The position numbers and the translations under genes were made by a program. A DNA stretch of 17,943 bases from Actinobacteria bacterium UBA6100 (GTDB lineage: Bacteria; Actinomycetota; Coriobacteriia; Anaerosomatales; Anaerosomataceae). Shown here piece by piece: positions 7,372 through 14,523 of this stretch (position 1 is its first letter; each line of letters begins with the position of its first letter). The stretch is from assembly GCA_002423585.1 (NCBI GenBank), contig DIWS01000011.1:6934-24876 (forward strand), in the 5' to 3' direction. The notes under the pieces are model-generated. The model made no database searches and was not told where the DNA came from. It saw nothing but the letters and a program-made list of their open reading frames with translations.

Positions 7372-8151
7372 ATGTCCGTGACCTGGCCGCTCGCGGTGGC
7401 CGTCGGCTTCGTGTCGGGGACCCTCTCGGGGATGTTCGGGATCGGCGGTGCGCTCATCACGACGCCCGCGATCCGGCTGCTTCTCGGCCAGCCGGAGCTC
7501 ATCGCGGTGGGGACACCGCTGCCTGTGATCGTGCCCAGCGCTATAGCGGGCGCCCTCACGTACGCGCGCAAGGGCCTGGTCGATCTGCGCACCGGAGTGA
7601 TCGCGGGGATCGTGGGTGGCGTGTTCGCGGTGATCGGCGCGCGGGCGACCACGCTCGTGGGTGGCAGCGTCGTGTTGATCGTCACCGCGGCGATCATCTG
7701 CTGGACCGCAGCGGACACGCTGCACCTCGCGTTCCGTGCCAGGCGGCCGGAGCACGAGCGTATCGCCCACGCCGGGCGCACCCGCTCGTGGCTGTGGCTC
7801 GCCGGGCTGGGTGCCGCCGCCGGCATATACTCGGGCTTTCTCGGCATGGGTGGCGGGTTCATCGTGGTTCCGGCGCTGGTGCGCTACTTCGCGTTCCCAC
7901 CGAAGCGGGCCGTCGCCACCAGCCTGGTGGTCGTGAGCCTGCTCGCGATCCCGGGCACGGTCACGCACTACCTTCTCGGCAACATCGACGTGGGTCTGGC
8001 TCTGCAGCTCGCGATCGGAGTCGTTCCCGGGGCCCTGCTGGGCGCCAGGATCACCACCGTCTCCGCGGACCGGTGGGTGCAGGTGGGCTTCGCGGCCATG
8101 CTTCTCGTGCTGGGACTCACTCTCGGCGCGGTCGAGTTGGGGCTGCTCTGA
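7372..8151 (+). CDS. TauE/SafE-family membrane permease
   Basis: Integral membrane protein of 259 residues with about eight helices in two homologous halves. Each half begins with the family's glycine-rich element: GTLSGMFGIGGALITTPAI near the N-terminus and GIYSGFLGMGGGFIVVPALV near the middle. The TauE/SafE family exports or imports small anions such as sulfite, sulfoacetate or other organosulfur compounds; the substrate here cannot be deduced. It begins 4 bases after the glycosyltransferase stop and ends directly against the GTG of the next gene, so it is in an operon. The length is normal for the family and nothing suggests truncation. Confidence 0.9.
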   Translation: MSVTWPLAVAVGFVSGTLSGMFGIGGALITTPAIRLLLGQPELIAVGTPLPVIVPSAIAGALTYARKGLVDLRTGVIAGIVGGVFAVIGARATTLVGGSVVLIVTAAIICWTAADTLHLAFRARRPEHERIAHAGRTRSWLWLAGLGAAAGIYSGFLGMGGGFIVVPALVRYFAFPPKRAVATSLVVVSLLAIPGTVTHYLLGNIDVGLALQLAIGVVPGALLGARITTVSADRWVQVGFAAMLLVLGLTLGAVELGLL

Positions 8152-8979
8152 GTGGCCGCGGGCTTTCACAACGCCGATGCCACCGAGATCGCCCGCCTCA
8201 CGCGCACGCTCACGGCCGCCAGGGTGGTGGACGGCCAGGCCGAACTGGAGTCCATCCACGCCAGCGAGCCCTGGCGCATCCGGGTGAGCGCACGCGGGGA
8301 TGCGGCCGTTGTGAGCAGGTGGCGAGACCATCTACCCTATCTGGCGATCGACGCGCTGTGGTGTCCGGTCACCCGCATCGGAGATGCGCTCGCGGATATC
8401 CGTGCAGTGGCGGACACACAGGGCTTCACCGACATCGTCAGCCCGCCCACGCCCGTCGAGGAGATGCACCCGTACGTTGCCGAAGGAATGCGGCCGTGTG
8501 TGATCCTCGCGACATACCAACGGAGTCACCTCGCCGAAGCCGCCGGGCGGTCGGCGGTCGAGGGCATCGTGGTGCGGACCGCCGATCCGGATGATCTGCG
8601 CGTGTTGCTCGACATCGATGCGCGCTGCTTCGACTCGTTCTGGCGCTACGATGCCCGGCATCTGAGCCGCTTCTTCGCCTCATCGCGTCTGGCCATCGCC
8701 GAGCAGAACGGTGAGGCCCTCGGCTATACTCTGTGCACCGTCAGCGGCTCCGAGGGACTGCTCGGTAGGCTCTGTGTGGTGCCCGAGAGGCGCCGGGAGG
8801 GGATCGGGTCGGTGCTGCTGTCCGATACGGTCCACTATGTGTGCGGTCAGGGCGGTCAGCGTGTGCTGCTCTCGACGCAGACTGAGAACGCGGTCTCGCA
8901 GCGGCTCTATCGCGGAGCCGGGTTTCGGGACACGGGACGTCGGTATGCGTTCCTGCGCGATGGCAGAGATGGAGCGTGA
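8152..8979 (+). CDS. GNAT-family N-acetyltransferase
   Basis: Protein of 275 residues. The C-terminal half (about 143-270) has the GNAT fold: a strand and turn around residues 205-222 (RLCVVPERRREGIGSVLL) contain the acetyl-CoA pyrophosphate-binding R-x-x-G-I-G loop. The NAVSQRLYRGAGFRDTGRRYAF segment is the typical C-terminal motif B. The N-terminal ~140 residues are not a recognised GNAT and may be a divergent second GNAT-like lobe. The start is a GTG directly following the permease stop (TGAGTG); translation probably relies on coupling, as no strong ribosome binding site is visible. The acceptor substrate is unknown. Operon membership suggests a role with the permease or with modification of a surface or small molecule, but that is inference only. 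Confidence 0.85.
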   Translation: MAAGFHNADATEIARLTRTLTAARVVDGQAELESIHASEPWRIRVSARGDAAVVSRWRDHLPYLAIDALWCPVTRIGDALADIRAVADTQGFTDIVSPPTPVEEMHPYVAEGMRPCVILATYQRSHLAEAAGRSAVEGIVVRTADPDDLRVLLDIDARCFDSFWRYDARHLSRFFASSRLAIAEQNGEALGYTLCTVSGSEGLLGRLCVVPERRREGIGSVLLSDTVHYVCGQGGQRVLLSTQTENAVSQRLYRGAGFRDTGRRYAFLRDGRDGA

Positions 8980-8980
8980 G

Positions 8981-10285
8981 GTGAGGGCCCCTTCGATCAC
9001 CCGTCAGTACGTGACCGATGCGATGCTTGTCATCGCGACATCCATCATCGCGGTACTGGTGTTGGTCGGGCTGTTCGCGCAGCTCCCGCGCACGGTATAC
9101 GTGCTCGCGGTCGGAGGTCTGGTGTTGGTGGCGGTCGGTCTGCTCGCCACACGTGTGGCCACGCGGCCGGACCATCTTCGCGCGCTGCAGTCGCATCAGA
9201 TCCTCGAGATCGCGGAGCGCTCACTCACCTATCTGCGGCAGGGCCTGGAGCCCGGGACCGCCCAGGCTGTCTGTAGGCTCGCCCTCGAGGAGACCGACGC
9301 TGCGGCTGCCGTGGCCATCACCGACACCGAGCGGGTGCTCGGGTTCGCGGGCATCGGTGAGGATCACCACGCCGCAGGAGGCCCGATCATGACGCGCGCG
9401 ACGCGCGAGGCGATCGAGATGAACGAGCATCGGATCCTCGCCTCGAAAGATGAGATCGGATGCCCCCGCCGTGACTGCATGTTGCGGGCCGCGATAGTGG
9501 TGCCGCTCGAGATGCGCGGAGAGGCGGTCGGAACCCTCAAGTTCTACTACACCACGCCGCGGTTGCTGAACGAGACGCAGGTGACGATGGTGGAGGGCCT
9601 CGCGCGACTCCTCTCCACCCAGCTCGAGATCTCCGAGCTTGAGAAGCAGACGGCGCTCGCGTGCCGCATGGAGCTCAAGGCCCTCCAGGCACAGATCAAC
9701 CCGCACTTCCTGTTCAACACGATCAACACGATCGCGATGCTGATCCGTACGGATCCACAGACCGCGCGTGAGTTGCTGCGGGAGTTCGCCTCGTTCTACC
9801 GGCGGATGCTCGAGGACAACGAGGGCCTCATCCCGCTGCGTCAGGAGCTCGAGTATGCGCTCACCTATCTGCGCTTCGAGCAGGCCCGCTTTGGTGATCG
9901 GCTGGTGGTGACCTCGGACTTCGATCCGGAGGTCCTCGACCTGCCGGTACCGGCGTTCATCCTCCAGCCGCTCGTGGAGAACTGTGTGCAGCACGGCGTG
10001 CGCGCCGATCGCCCGCTCACCATCACGCTGACGGGCCGCCAGTACGGGCGGACGGTGTGCGTGCGCGTGGCCGATGACGGCGTGGGAATATCCGAGGAGG
10101 ATATGCCACACGTCCTGGAGGCCGGATTCGGCACGGGCCTAGGCATCGCACTCAAGAACGTGGACGATAGACTGAAGGGGCATTTCGGGCTTGGCAGCGG
10201 GCTCGAGGTGGCCAGTGTCGCGGGCGAGGGGACGACGGTCACCGTTTCGATCATCGTTCCCGCGACAACGAAGGCGGGCGAGTAG
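8981..10285 (+). CDS. LytS-type sensor histidine kinase (2 TM, GAF, His_kinase, HATPase_c)
   Basis: Sensor kinase of the LytS/YehU class, 434 residues from GTG 8981. That start lies one base after the acetyltransferase stop, with GGAG (8971-8974) six bases before it; ATGs at 8969 and 8960 are possible alternatives but lack a good site. Two membrane helices (about 13-35 and 39-59) are joined by only a few residues, so there is almost no extracellular domain. A GAF domain (about 75-220, containing CPRRDC) follows. The kinase core has phospho-acceptor H242 in the class-specific QAQINPHFLFNTINTI motif, N334 in LVENCVQHG, and DDGVGI. The N-terminus lacks the multi-helix 5TM module of classical LytS, so the signal is likely sensed at the membrane or by the GAF domain. 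It is followed two bases later by its LytTR partner. Confidence 0.93.
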   Translation: MRAPSITRQYVTDAMLVIATSIIAVLVLVGLFAQLPRTVYVLAVGGLVLVAVGLLATRVATRPDHLRALQSHQILEIAERSLTYLRQGLEPGTAQAVCRLALEETDAAAAVAITDTERVLGFAGIGEDHHAAGGPIMTRATREAIEMNEHRILASKDEIGCPRRDCMLRAAIVVPLEMRGEAVGTLKFYYTTPRLLNETQVTMVEGLARLLSTQLEISELEKQTALACRMELKALQAQINPHFLFNTINTIAMLIRTDPQTARELLREFASFYRRMLEDNEGLIPLRQELEYALTYLRFEQARFGDRLVVTSDFDPEVLDLPVPAFILQPLVENCVQHGVRADRPLTITLTGRQYGRTVCVRVADDGVGISEEDMPHVLEAGFGTGLGIALKNVDDRLKGHFGLGSGLEVASVAGEGTTVTVSIIVPATTKAGE

Positions 10286-10287
10286 GG

Positions 10288-10995
10288 ATGCTCAAGGCGC
10301 TTCTCGTTGACGACGAAGTGCCGGCGCGCTCCGAGTTGCGGTTCCTGCTCGGGGAGGCCGGTGGTGTGGAGGTCGTGGGTGAGGCGGGCAGCGCCGTGGA
10401 AGCGCTCCAGTTGATCAAGGCGATACCCTACGACGTGGTGTTCTTGGACGTCAACATGCCCGGACTGTCGGGCATGGAGCTTGCCGAGGCGTTGAGCGGT
10501 TTGACGCATCCGCCCGCGATAGTCTTCGTCACCGCACACAGTGAGCATGCGGTGAAGGCCTTCGAGGTCGCCGCTGTCGACTATCTGGTCAAGCCCGTCG
10601 AGATCCACCGATTGCGGACGGCGATCGAGCGCGTCGCGCCCACGGCGGGTGCGCCCGTCCGGATCGACCGGATCCCGGTGGAGAAGGGCGGCCGCAAGCT
10701 GCTGCTGCAGGTTGCGGAAATCTGTCACGTCATGGCGAAGGACGACTACAGCTACATCTACACCGACGGTGGGCGTTTCCTCTCCACCCTCTCCCTCGCC
10801 GATCTCGAGCACAAACTGGAGCCACAGGGCTTCTTCCGCGTGCATCGCCGCTACCTGGTGAACCTCGCGCGCGTGAAGGAGGTCGAGCCGATGTACGGTG
10901 GCACCATGGAACTCACGCTCCAGGACGAGTCGCACACGCGGATCCCTGTCTCGCGCAGACGTGCGCCGGCGCTGAAACGATCGCTGGGACTGTGA
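10288..10995 (+). CDS. LytTR-family response regulator
   Basis: DNA-binding regulator of 235 residues, partner of the preceding LytS-type kinase. The receiver domain (about 3-118) has D8/D9, phospho-acceptor D54 in VVFLDVNMPG, T82 and K102 (DYLVKPVE). The C-terminal LytTR domain (about 130-235) has the hallmark segments VAEICHVMAKDDYSYIY, FFRVHRRYLVNL and the terminal IPVSRRRAPALKR. LytTR proteins bind pairs of ~9-bp direct repeats upstream of target promoters, often for membrane or cell-wall genes or carbon transporters. ATG 10288 is two bases after the kinase stop. The stop overlaps the next gene (GTGA). Candidate targets are the symporter cluster immediately downstream or this cluster itself; both are inference. 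Confidence 0.94.
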   Translation: MLKALLVDDEVPARSELRFLLGEAGGVEVVGEAGSAVEALQLIKAIPYDVVFLDVNMPGLSGMELAEALSGLTHPPAIVFVTAHSEHAVKAFEVAAVDYLVKPVEIHRLRTAIERVAPTAGAPVRIDRIPVEKGGRKLLLQVAEICHVMAKDDYSYIYTDGGRFLSTLSLADLEHKLEPQGFFRVHRRYLVNLARVKEVEPMYGGTMELTLQDESHTRIPVSRRRAPALKRSLGL

Positions 10996-11456
10996 CCATG
11001 CTGATCGGCGTCGTCTCAGACACTCACGGCACGCTGCCCGCATCGATCGGCAGTGCCTTGGCGGGGGTGGACCGGATCATCCATGCCGGTGACATCGGTG
11101 CGCAGCGTGTTCTCGACGAGCTCTCGGCTATCGCGCCGGTGACCGCCGTGCGCGGCAACATGGACTCGGGTGATCTTTGCTGGCGACTGCTGGACACGGC
11201 GACGGTGCGCGCGGGTGAGGCGCGCATCCTCGTGACGCATAAGGCGAGCGAGGTGGTCGCCGCAGGCATCCCCGATGGCGTCACGGTGGTCGTCAGCGGT
11301 CACACCCACCGTCCCGCGATCGAGCGGATTGGTGACGTGCTGTTCGTCAATCCCGGCAGCGCCGGCGGGCACAACCGTGACGGTCACGGCCCCACAGCCG
11401 CCATCATCGACATGGACGCCGTCCCACCGTCCGCTCGGGTCATCGAGCTCGCGTAG
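10992..11456 (+). CDS. YfcE/MJ0936-type metallophosphoesterase
   Basis: Small calcineurin-like phosphodiesterase of 154 residues, the normal length for the YfcE group. Predicted metal ligands are all present: D10 and H12 (VVSDTHG), D34 (IIHAGD), N56 (VRGNMD), H83 (LVTHK), H104 and H106 (SGHTHRP), with the family's closing FVNPGS. Such enzymes are Mn/Fe-dependent phosphodiesterases of uncertain physiological substrate; cytoplasmic. The listed start is GTG 10992, which overlaps the regulator stop; an in-frame ATG at 10998 would give MLIGVVSDTHG and is equally likely. It is the last gene of the cluster that begins at 6126. A small hairpin (11466-11471 with 11479-11484) lies just after the stop. 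Confidence 0.92.
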   Translation: MTMLIGVVSDTHGTLPASIGSALAGVDRIIHAGDIGAQRVLDELSAIAPVTAVRGNMDSGDLCWRLLDTATVRAGEARILVTHKASEVVAAGIPDGVTVVVSGHTHRPAIERIGDVLFVNPGSAGGHNRDGHGPTAAIIDMDAVPPSARVIELA

Positions 11457-11680
11457 TCGGGGTTCTCGCCGAAAACAGCGGCGAACGGGGTCTCGCGGGC
11501 GGTGAGCGGGTGTGCAGGCGGTCGGATGCTCCGGTCTCGCCGTTCACCCCCCGATTCCTTCCTCACGCCGAGTTATCGCCGCCGTACGCGGCGGCTTCGT
11601 TCCGCACGTCCTCGTGCAGGCCTAGCCTTATCTCCACGGGCGCGCGCACGCCGCCCGATGGTCGCTGGGAGGTGGGACGC
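11457..11680. other. Intergenic region with short repeats and hairpins between the two plus-strand clusters
   Basis: No gene is supported in these 224 bases. The frame of the downstream stress protein is open here, but the translation is low-complexity. Three related short segments occur: GGTTCTCGCCG (11461-11471), GGTCTCGCGG (11489-11498) and GGTCTCGCCG (11533-11542). Inverted repeats include a 6-bp stem 11466-11484, a perfect 7-bp stem with a TACG loop at 11578-11595 (GCCGCCG/CGGCGGC), and a 5-bp stem at 11604-11617. None is followed by a T run. A weak -10-like TAGCCT (11623-11628) or TTATCT (11628-11633) precedes the stress-protein gene; no clear -35. This is the likely promoter/control region for 11681-14423. 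Confidence 0.45.
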
Positions 11681-12175
11681 ATGCAGGTCTGCATCAAGGG
11701 ATCGGCCGAGAACGTCAAGCTCGGTGACATCGACGAGGTCTGTGTCGAGATCGGGCGCATCTTGCTCCCGACGGACGGGTCCGAGCCGTCGGTTGCCGCC
11801 ACGGAGTACGCGGTGGCGCTCGCCAAGACCTTTGGCGCGACGGTGAAGGCGATCTACGTCGACACGGGCCTCGAGTCGCTCGAGTACCCGGAGGAGGTCA
11901 TGACCGAGGACGTCTACGAGGGCGTGCACGCCTCGATCAGGGGACTCGCACTCGCACATGCACTCTGCGAGCGCAACGGCGTCGAGTGCGAGGTCGAGAT
12001 CGTCCAGGGCGGCGTCGCCAAGCGGATCGTGGCGGTGGCCGAGGGCTGGAAGGCCGACATGATCGTCATCGGCGACACGGGTCGGACCGGCCTCAAGCGC
12101 ATCGCGCTCGGCAGCGTGGCCGAGACGGTCGTGAAGGGCTCGCCGATCCCGGTGCTCGTCGTGAAGGCCGACTGA
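11681..12175 (+). CDS. Universal stress protein (UspA family)
   Basis: Single-domain universal stress protein of 164 residues. The UspA fold begins around residue 27 with ILLPTDGSEPS, which contains the ATP-binding Asp. It ends with the ATP-binding glycine motif G-x2-G-x9-G-S (residues 131-145, GDTGRTGLKRIALGS) and SPIPVLVVKAD. This places it in the ATP-binding subgroup. An extra ~26-residue N-terminal stretch (MQVCIKGSAENVKLGDIDEVC...) carries two cysteines. ATG 11681 is chosen because GGGAGGTGGG lies at 11667-11676; upstream in-frame residues look like translated noncoding DNA. It heads the cluster with the small membrane protein and symporter, suggesting it modulates or accompanies transporter activity. 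That placement is seen, the function is inferred. Confidence 0.92.
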   Translation: MQVCIKGSAENVKLGDIDEVCVEIGRILLPTDGSEPSVAATEYAVALAKTFGATVKAIYVDTGLESLEYPEEVMTEDVYEGVHASIRGLALAHALCERNGVECEVEIVQGGVAKRIVAVAEGWKADMIVIGDTGRTGLKRIALGSVAETVVKGSPIPVLVVKAD

Positions 12176-12213
12176 CCGCCGGAGACCCGGCTACCCTCAA
12201 GGAGGTGCTCTCA

Positions 12214-12588
12214 ATGCCCGACATGAAGTCGCACGCGATATCGACGGTCTCCGGTGACGATACGCATGTCCGTCACGGCGACCATACCGACACGATCGAG
12301 AGCGTGGATCTCGTCTTCCGCGCACAGCGCAAGCTGAGCTTCACCTACGGAGCGGTCTTCTTCGCAGTGACGCTGGCCATCCCCGCCGCCTCGGTGTGGT
12401 GGGAGGGCTGGTACGCGGTGCCGATCTGGGGCGGCTTCACCGCCAACTACCTGGTCGTCTCGTTGCTCTACTACATCTTCCTCTGGACCATGGCCTGGAC
12501 CTACTCCAAACAGGCCGACAAGCTCGACGAAGAGCTGATGCACATGGCCGATGCGATCACGGCCACTGAGACTGCGAAGGAGGCGTAA
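12214..12588 (+). CDS. Small two-helix membrane protein (DUF485/DUF4212-like), putative symporter accessory subunit
   Basis: Protein of 124 residues with a His/Asp-rich hydrophilic N-terminus (1-40) and two membrane helices (about 43-62 and 73-96). It ends in an acidic-basic tail (YSKQADKLDEELMHMADAI). Position, size and topology match the small DUF485 (YjcH-type) or DUF4212 proteins encoded immediately before acetate-permease-like symporters. The FRAQRKLSFTYGAVFF start and the helix 2 exit fit DUF485 better than DUF4212, whose conserved WWxxN start is absent. ATG 12214 has AAGGAGG at 12199-12205, eight bases upstream; an open frame further upstream overlaps the stress protein and is not used. 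The next gene follows after 5 bases. Its role, presumed assembly or regulation of the symporter, is not proven for the family. Confidence 0.8.
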   Translation: MPDMKSHAISTVSGDDTHVRHGDHTDTIESVDLVFRAQRKLSFTYGAVFFAVTLAIPAASVWWEGWYAVPIWGGFTANYLVVSLLYYIFLWTMAWTYSKQADKLDEELMHMADAITATETAKEA

Positions 12589-12593
12589 GCCGA

Positions 12594-14423
12594 ATGAACA
12601 CCATAGCGATCGTGCTCGTCATCGGTCTGATCGTCTTCACCATCGCGCTCTCGATCTTCAGCCGCCGTTTCACGCGCACCACTGCCGACTTCTACCTGGC
12701 AGGGCGCAAGGTCGGATCCTTCTCCAACGCCTCGGCGATCTCGGGTGACTACCTGTCGGCCGCATCGTTCCTGGGCGTTGCCGGCGCGGTGTACGCGTCA
12801 GGCCTCGACGGCGTCTGGTATGCGGCAGGCTTCGCGGGCGGCTTCATGGTCGTTGTGCTCTTCATCGCCTCAGCGCTTAGGCGTTTCGGCGAGTACACCG
12901 TGGCCGACTTCGCGTTCGGGCGCTTCGGCAGCAACCGTATCAGGCTGATCACCGTCATCGCAGTGCTGCTCACCTCGCTCTTCTATATGGCGCCGCAGAT
13001 GTTCGGTGCCGGAACGACGTGGCAGGTCCTCGTCGGCAAGGGCTTCTTCGGCATGGATCCGTACACCACGGGCGTTGTCATGGTTGCCGCCATCATCGCC
13101 TTCTACGTTGCGGTGGGTGGGATGAAGGGCACCACCCTCAATCAGATCTTCCAGTTCTGGTGGCTGTGGTTCGCGATGTTCCTCGTCGTCGTCTTTGCGT
13201 TCGGTAGCGGTTTCAGCTACCCGGACGCGCTCAAGGAGGCGTCCTCCGCACCGATCGTCAACACCAAGCAGCTCACTGTGGCCGAACTCACCACCGAGAA
13301 CGCCACCGGTGTAACGCCGATGGAGCAGGCCGAAGCGATCATGACCGCCGATGAGTTCGCGAAGGTCGAGGAGTTCGTAGAGAGCGGCGCCGAGGGGAAG
13401 ATCCCGGTCGCGCTGCCGAGCGGCAATAAGCTGCATGAACTCAGGGACCAGCTCTTCGCGGAGCCGGGTCATCGGTACAACGCCTTCGATCAGTTCTCGA
13501 TGGTGCTTGCGCTCGTGCTGGGCACGGCCGGACTGCCGCACATCCTGAACCGCTACTACACGAACCCCTCAGGCGCTGCGGCACGGCGCTCGACGTTCTG
13601 GGTGCTCGTCTTCATCGGCACCTTCTACATCCTCGCCCCGATCGCCGGGCTTGCGGGCATCGGCTTCATCAAGGACTACCTTGCCGGTGGCGAGACGATA
13701 CAGGCGGCAACAGTGCACGGGCTGCTCGTGAAGCCTGACCAGGTCATGCCGATGCTTGGCGAGATCCTGGGTGGCCAGTGGCTCATGGGCGTTGTCTCAG
13801 CAGGCGCGTTTGCCGCGATGTTCTCCACCGTCGGCGGCCTGCTCATCGCCGCTGCGTCCGCGATCGGGCACGACGTGTACGAGAAGTACATCGATCCCAA
13901 CGCGACAGAGGCCAAGCGCGTGGCCGTGGGCAAGATCGCCGTGCTGTCGTTCGCGGCCCTTGCACTGTTCATCGGTCTGGCCATCCCCAAGTACGGACTG
14001 GACCAGGCCTACCCGGCGCTGATAGCGATGATGGTCACCTGGGCATTCTCGGTGGGCGCGAGCGCTTTTGTGCCTATGCTGCTGACTGGCATCTGGTGGA
14101 AGGGGACGACCGAGAAGGGCGCGACCGCAGGTATGCTCGTGGGCCTCATCAGCGCCATCTCGATCATCTTCCTGAACATCCTTCAGCAGCTCGGGACGGT
14201 TGGGAGGGAGGGCGTCCTCGGGTTCTTCGGGGCGCTCACCTTCCCCGTGCTCTTCACGTTCCCGCTCGGTCTGCTCACCATCATCATCGTGAGTAAGATC
14301 GACGGGCAGCTCCCCAAGAACGTCGATCAGATCTGGATGCGCATCCATGGCACCGCGAGCGAGCGCCATGAGAAGCAGCACGGTCTCGACAAGGTCGGCA
14401 GCATGTTCGGCAAGGCGAAGTAG
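12594..14423 (+). CDS. Sodium:solute symporter, acetate-permease-like (ActP/VC_2705 type)
   Basis: Integral membrane protein of 609 residues, expected to have about 13 helices, of the sodium:solute symporter family. Diagnostic parts are TADFYLAGRKVGSFSNASAISGDYLSAASFLG in the first ~60 residues (the family substrate/Na region), VGGMKGTTLNQIFQFW in the middle, and GTAGLPHILNRYYT near residue 310. ActP-like members import acetate, propionate, pyruvate or related monocarboxylates with Na+ or H+. The loop between about residues 205 and 297 is long and acidic, about twice that of E. coli ActP as I recall it. AAGGAGG (12577-12583) precedes ATG 12594. The preceding DUF485-like gene and stress-protein gene form one transcription unit with it. 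The exact substrate is inferred from the family only. Confidence 0.9.
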   Translation: MNTIAIVLVIGLIVFTIALSIFSRRFTRTTADFYLAGRKVGSFSNASAISGDYLSAASFLGVAGAVYASGLDGVWYAAGFAGGFMVVVLFIASALRRFGEYTVADFAFGRFGSNRIRLITVIAVLLTSLFYMAPQMFGAGTTWQVLVGKGFFGMDPYTTGVVMVAAIIAFYVAVGGMKGTTLNQIFQFWWLWFAMFLVVVFAFGSGFSYPDALKEASSAPIVNTKQLTVAELTTENATGVTPMEQAEAIMTADEFAKVEEFVESGAEGKIPVALPSGNKLHELRDQLFAEPGHRYNAFDQFSMVLALVLGTAGLPHILNRYYTNPSGAAARRSTFWVLVFIGTFYILAPIAGLAGIGFIKDYLAGGETIQAATVHGLLVKPDQVMPMLGEILGGQWLMGVVSAGAFAAMFSTVGGLLIAAASAIGHDVYEKYIDPNATEAKRVAVGKIAVLSFAALALFIGLAIPKYGLDQAYPALIAMMVTWAFSVGASAFVPMLLTGIWWKGTTEKGATAGMLVGLISAISIIFLNILQQLGTVGREGVLGFFGALTFPVLFTFPLGLLTIIIVSKIDGQLPKNVDQIWMRIHGTASERHEKQHGLDKVGSMFGKAK

Positions 14424-14430
14424 CGTTCCA

Positions 14431-14455
14431 CGGGCTGTTCCCCCCAGACGGCCCG
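14431..14455 (+). terminator. Small hairpin just after the symporter stop
   Basis: A 7-bp stem with one G-T wobble (14431-14437 with 14449-14455) and an 11-base pyrimidine-rich loop lies 7 bases after the symporter stop. No T run follows, so it may only contribute to 3' end stability. Confidence 0.3.
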
Positions 14456-14462
14456 ACCCGGC

Positions 14463-14496
14463 GCGCCGGCTTCACCCGAAGGGGTGGGGCCGGCGC
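14463..14496. terminator. Strong hairpin between convergent genes, probable bidirectional terminator
   Basis: A continuous 15-bp stem closed by a GAAG tetraloop (14478-14481). The outer part pairs 14463-14470 (GCGCCGGC) with 14489-14496, two T-G wobbles follow, and the inner part pairs CACCC (14473-14477) with GGGTG (14482-14486). It lies between the plus-strand symporter (ends 14423) and the minus-strand isomerase (ends 14524). There is no T tract on either side, as is common for terminators in high-GC actinobacteria. Confidence 0.6.
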
Positions 14497-14523
14497 TGTC
14501 GCTTGCGGGGCGGACAGGAACCG

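Noticed and set aside
8711..8980. Upstream extension of the LytS-type kinase to an ATG at 8711
   Set aside because: The extension is an Arg/Ser/Cys-rich out-of-frame reading of the acetyltransferase gene; GTG 8981 has a ribosome binding site.
9865..11043. Long minus-strand open frame opposite LytS/LytTR genes
   Set aside because: Composition-driven shadow of two clearly recognised genes on the plus strand.
11578..11595. Perfect 7-bp palindrome as a rho-independent terminator
   Set aside because: No T run follows and it lies more than 120 bases after the upstream stop; recorded only as part of the intergenic region.
11510..11680. 57-residue N-terminal extension of the universal stress protein
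   Set aside because: Low-complexity translation with no family similarity and no ribosome binding site; a strong site precedes ATG 11681.
11986..12213. Extension of the small membrane protein into the stress-protein gene
   Set aside because: The extra residues are an Arg/Gly-rich shadow of the stress protein; AAGGAGG precedes ATG 12214.
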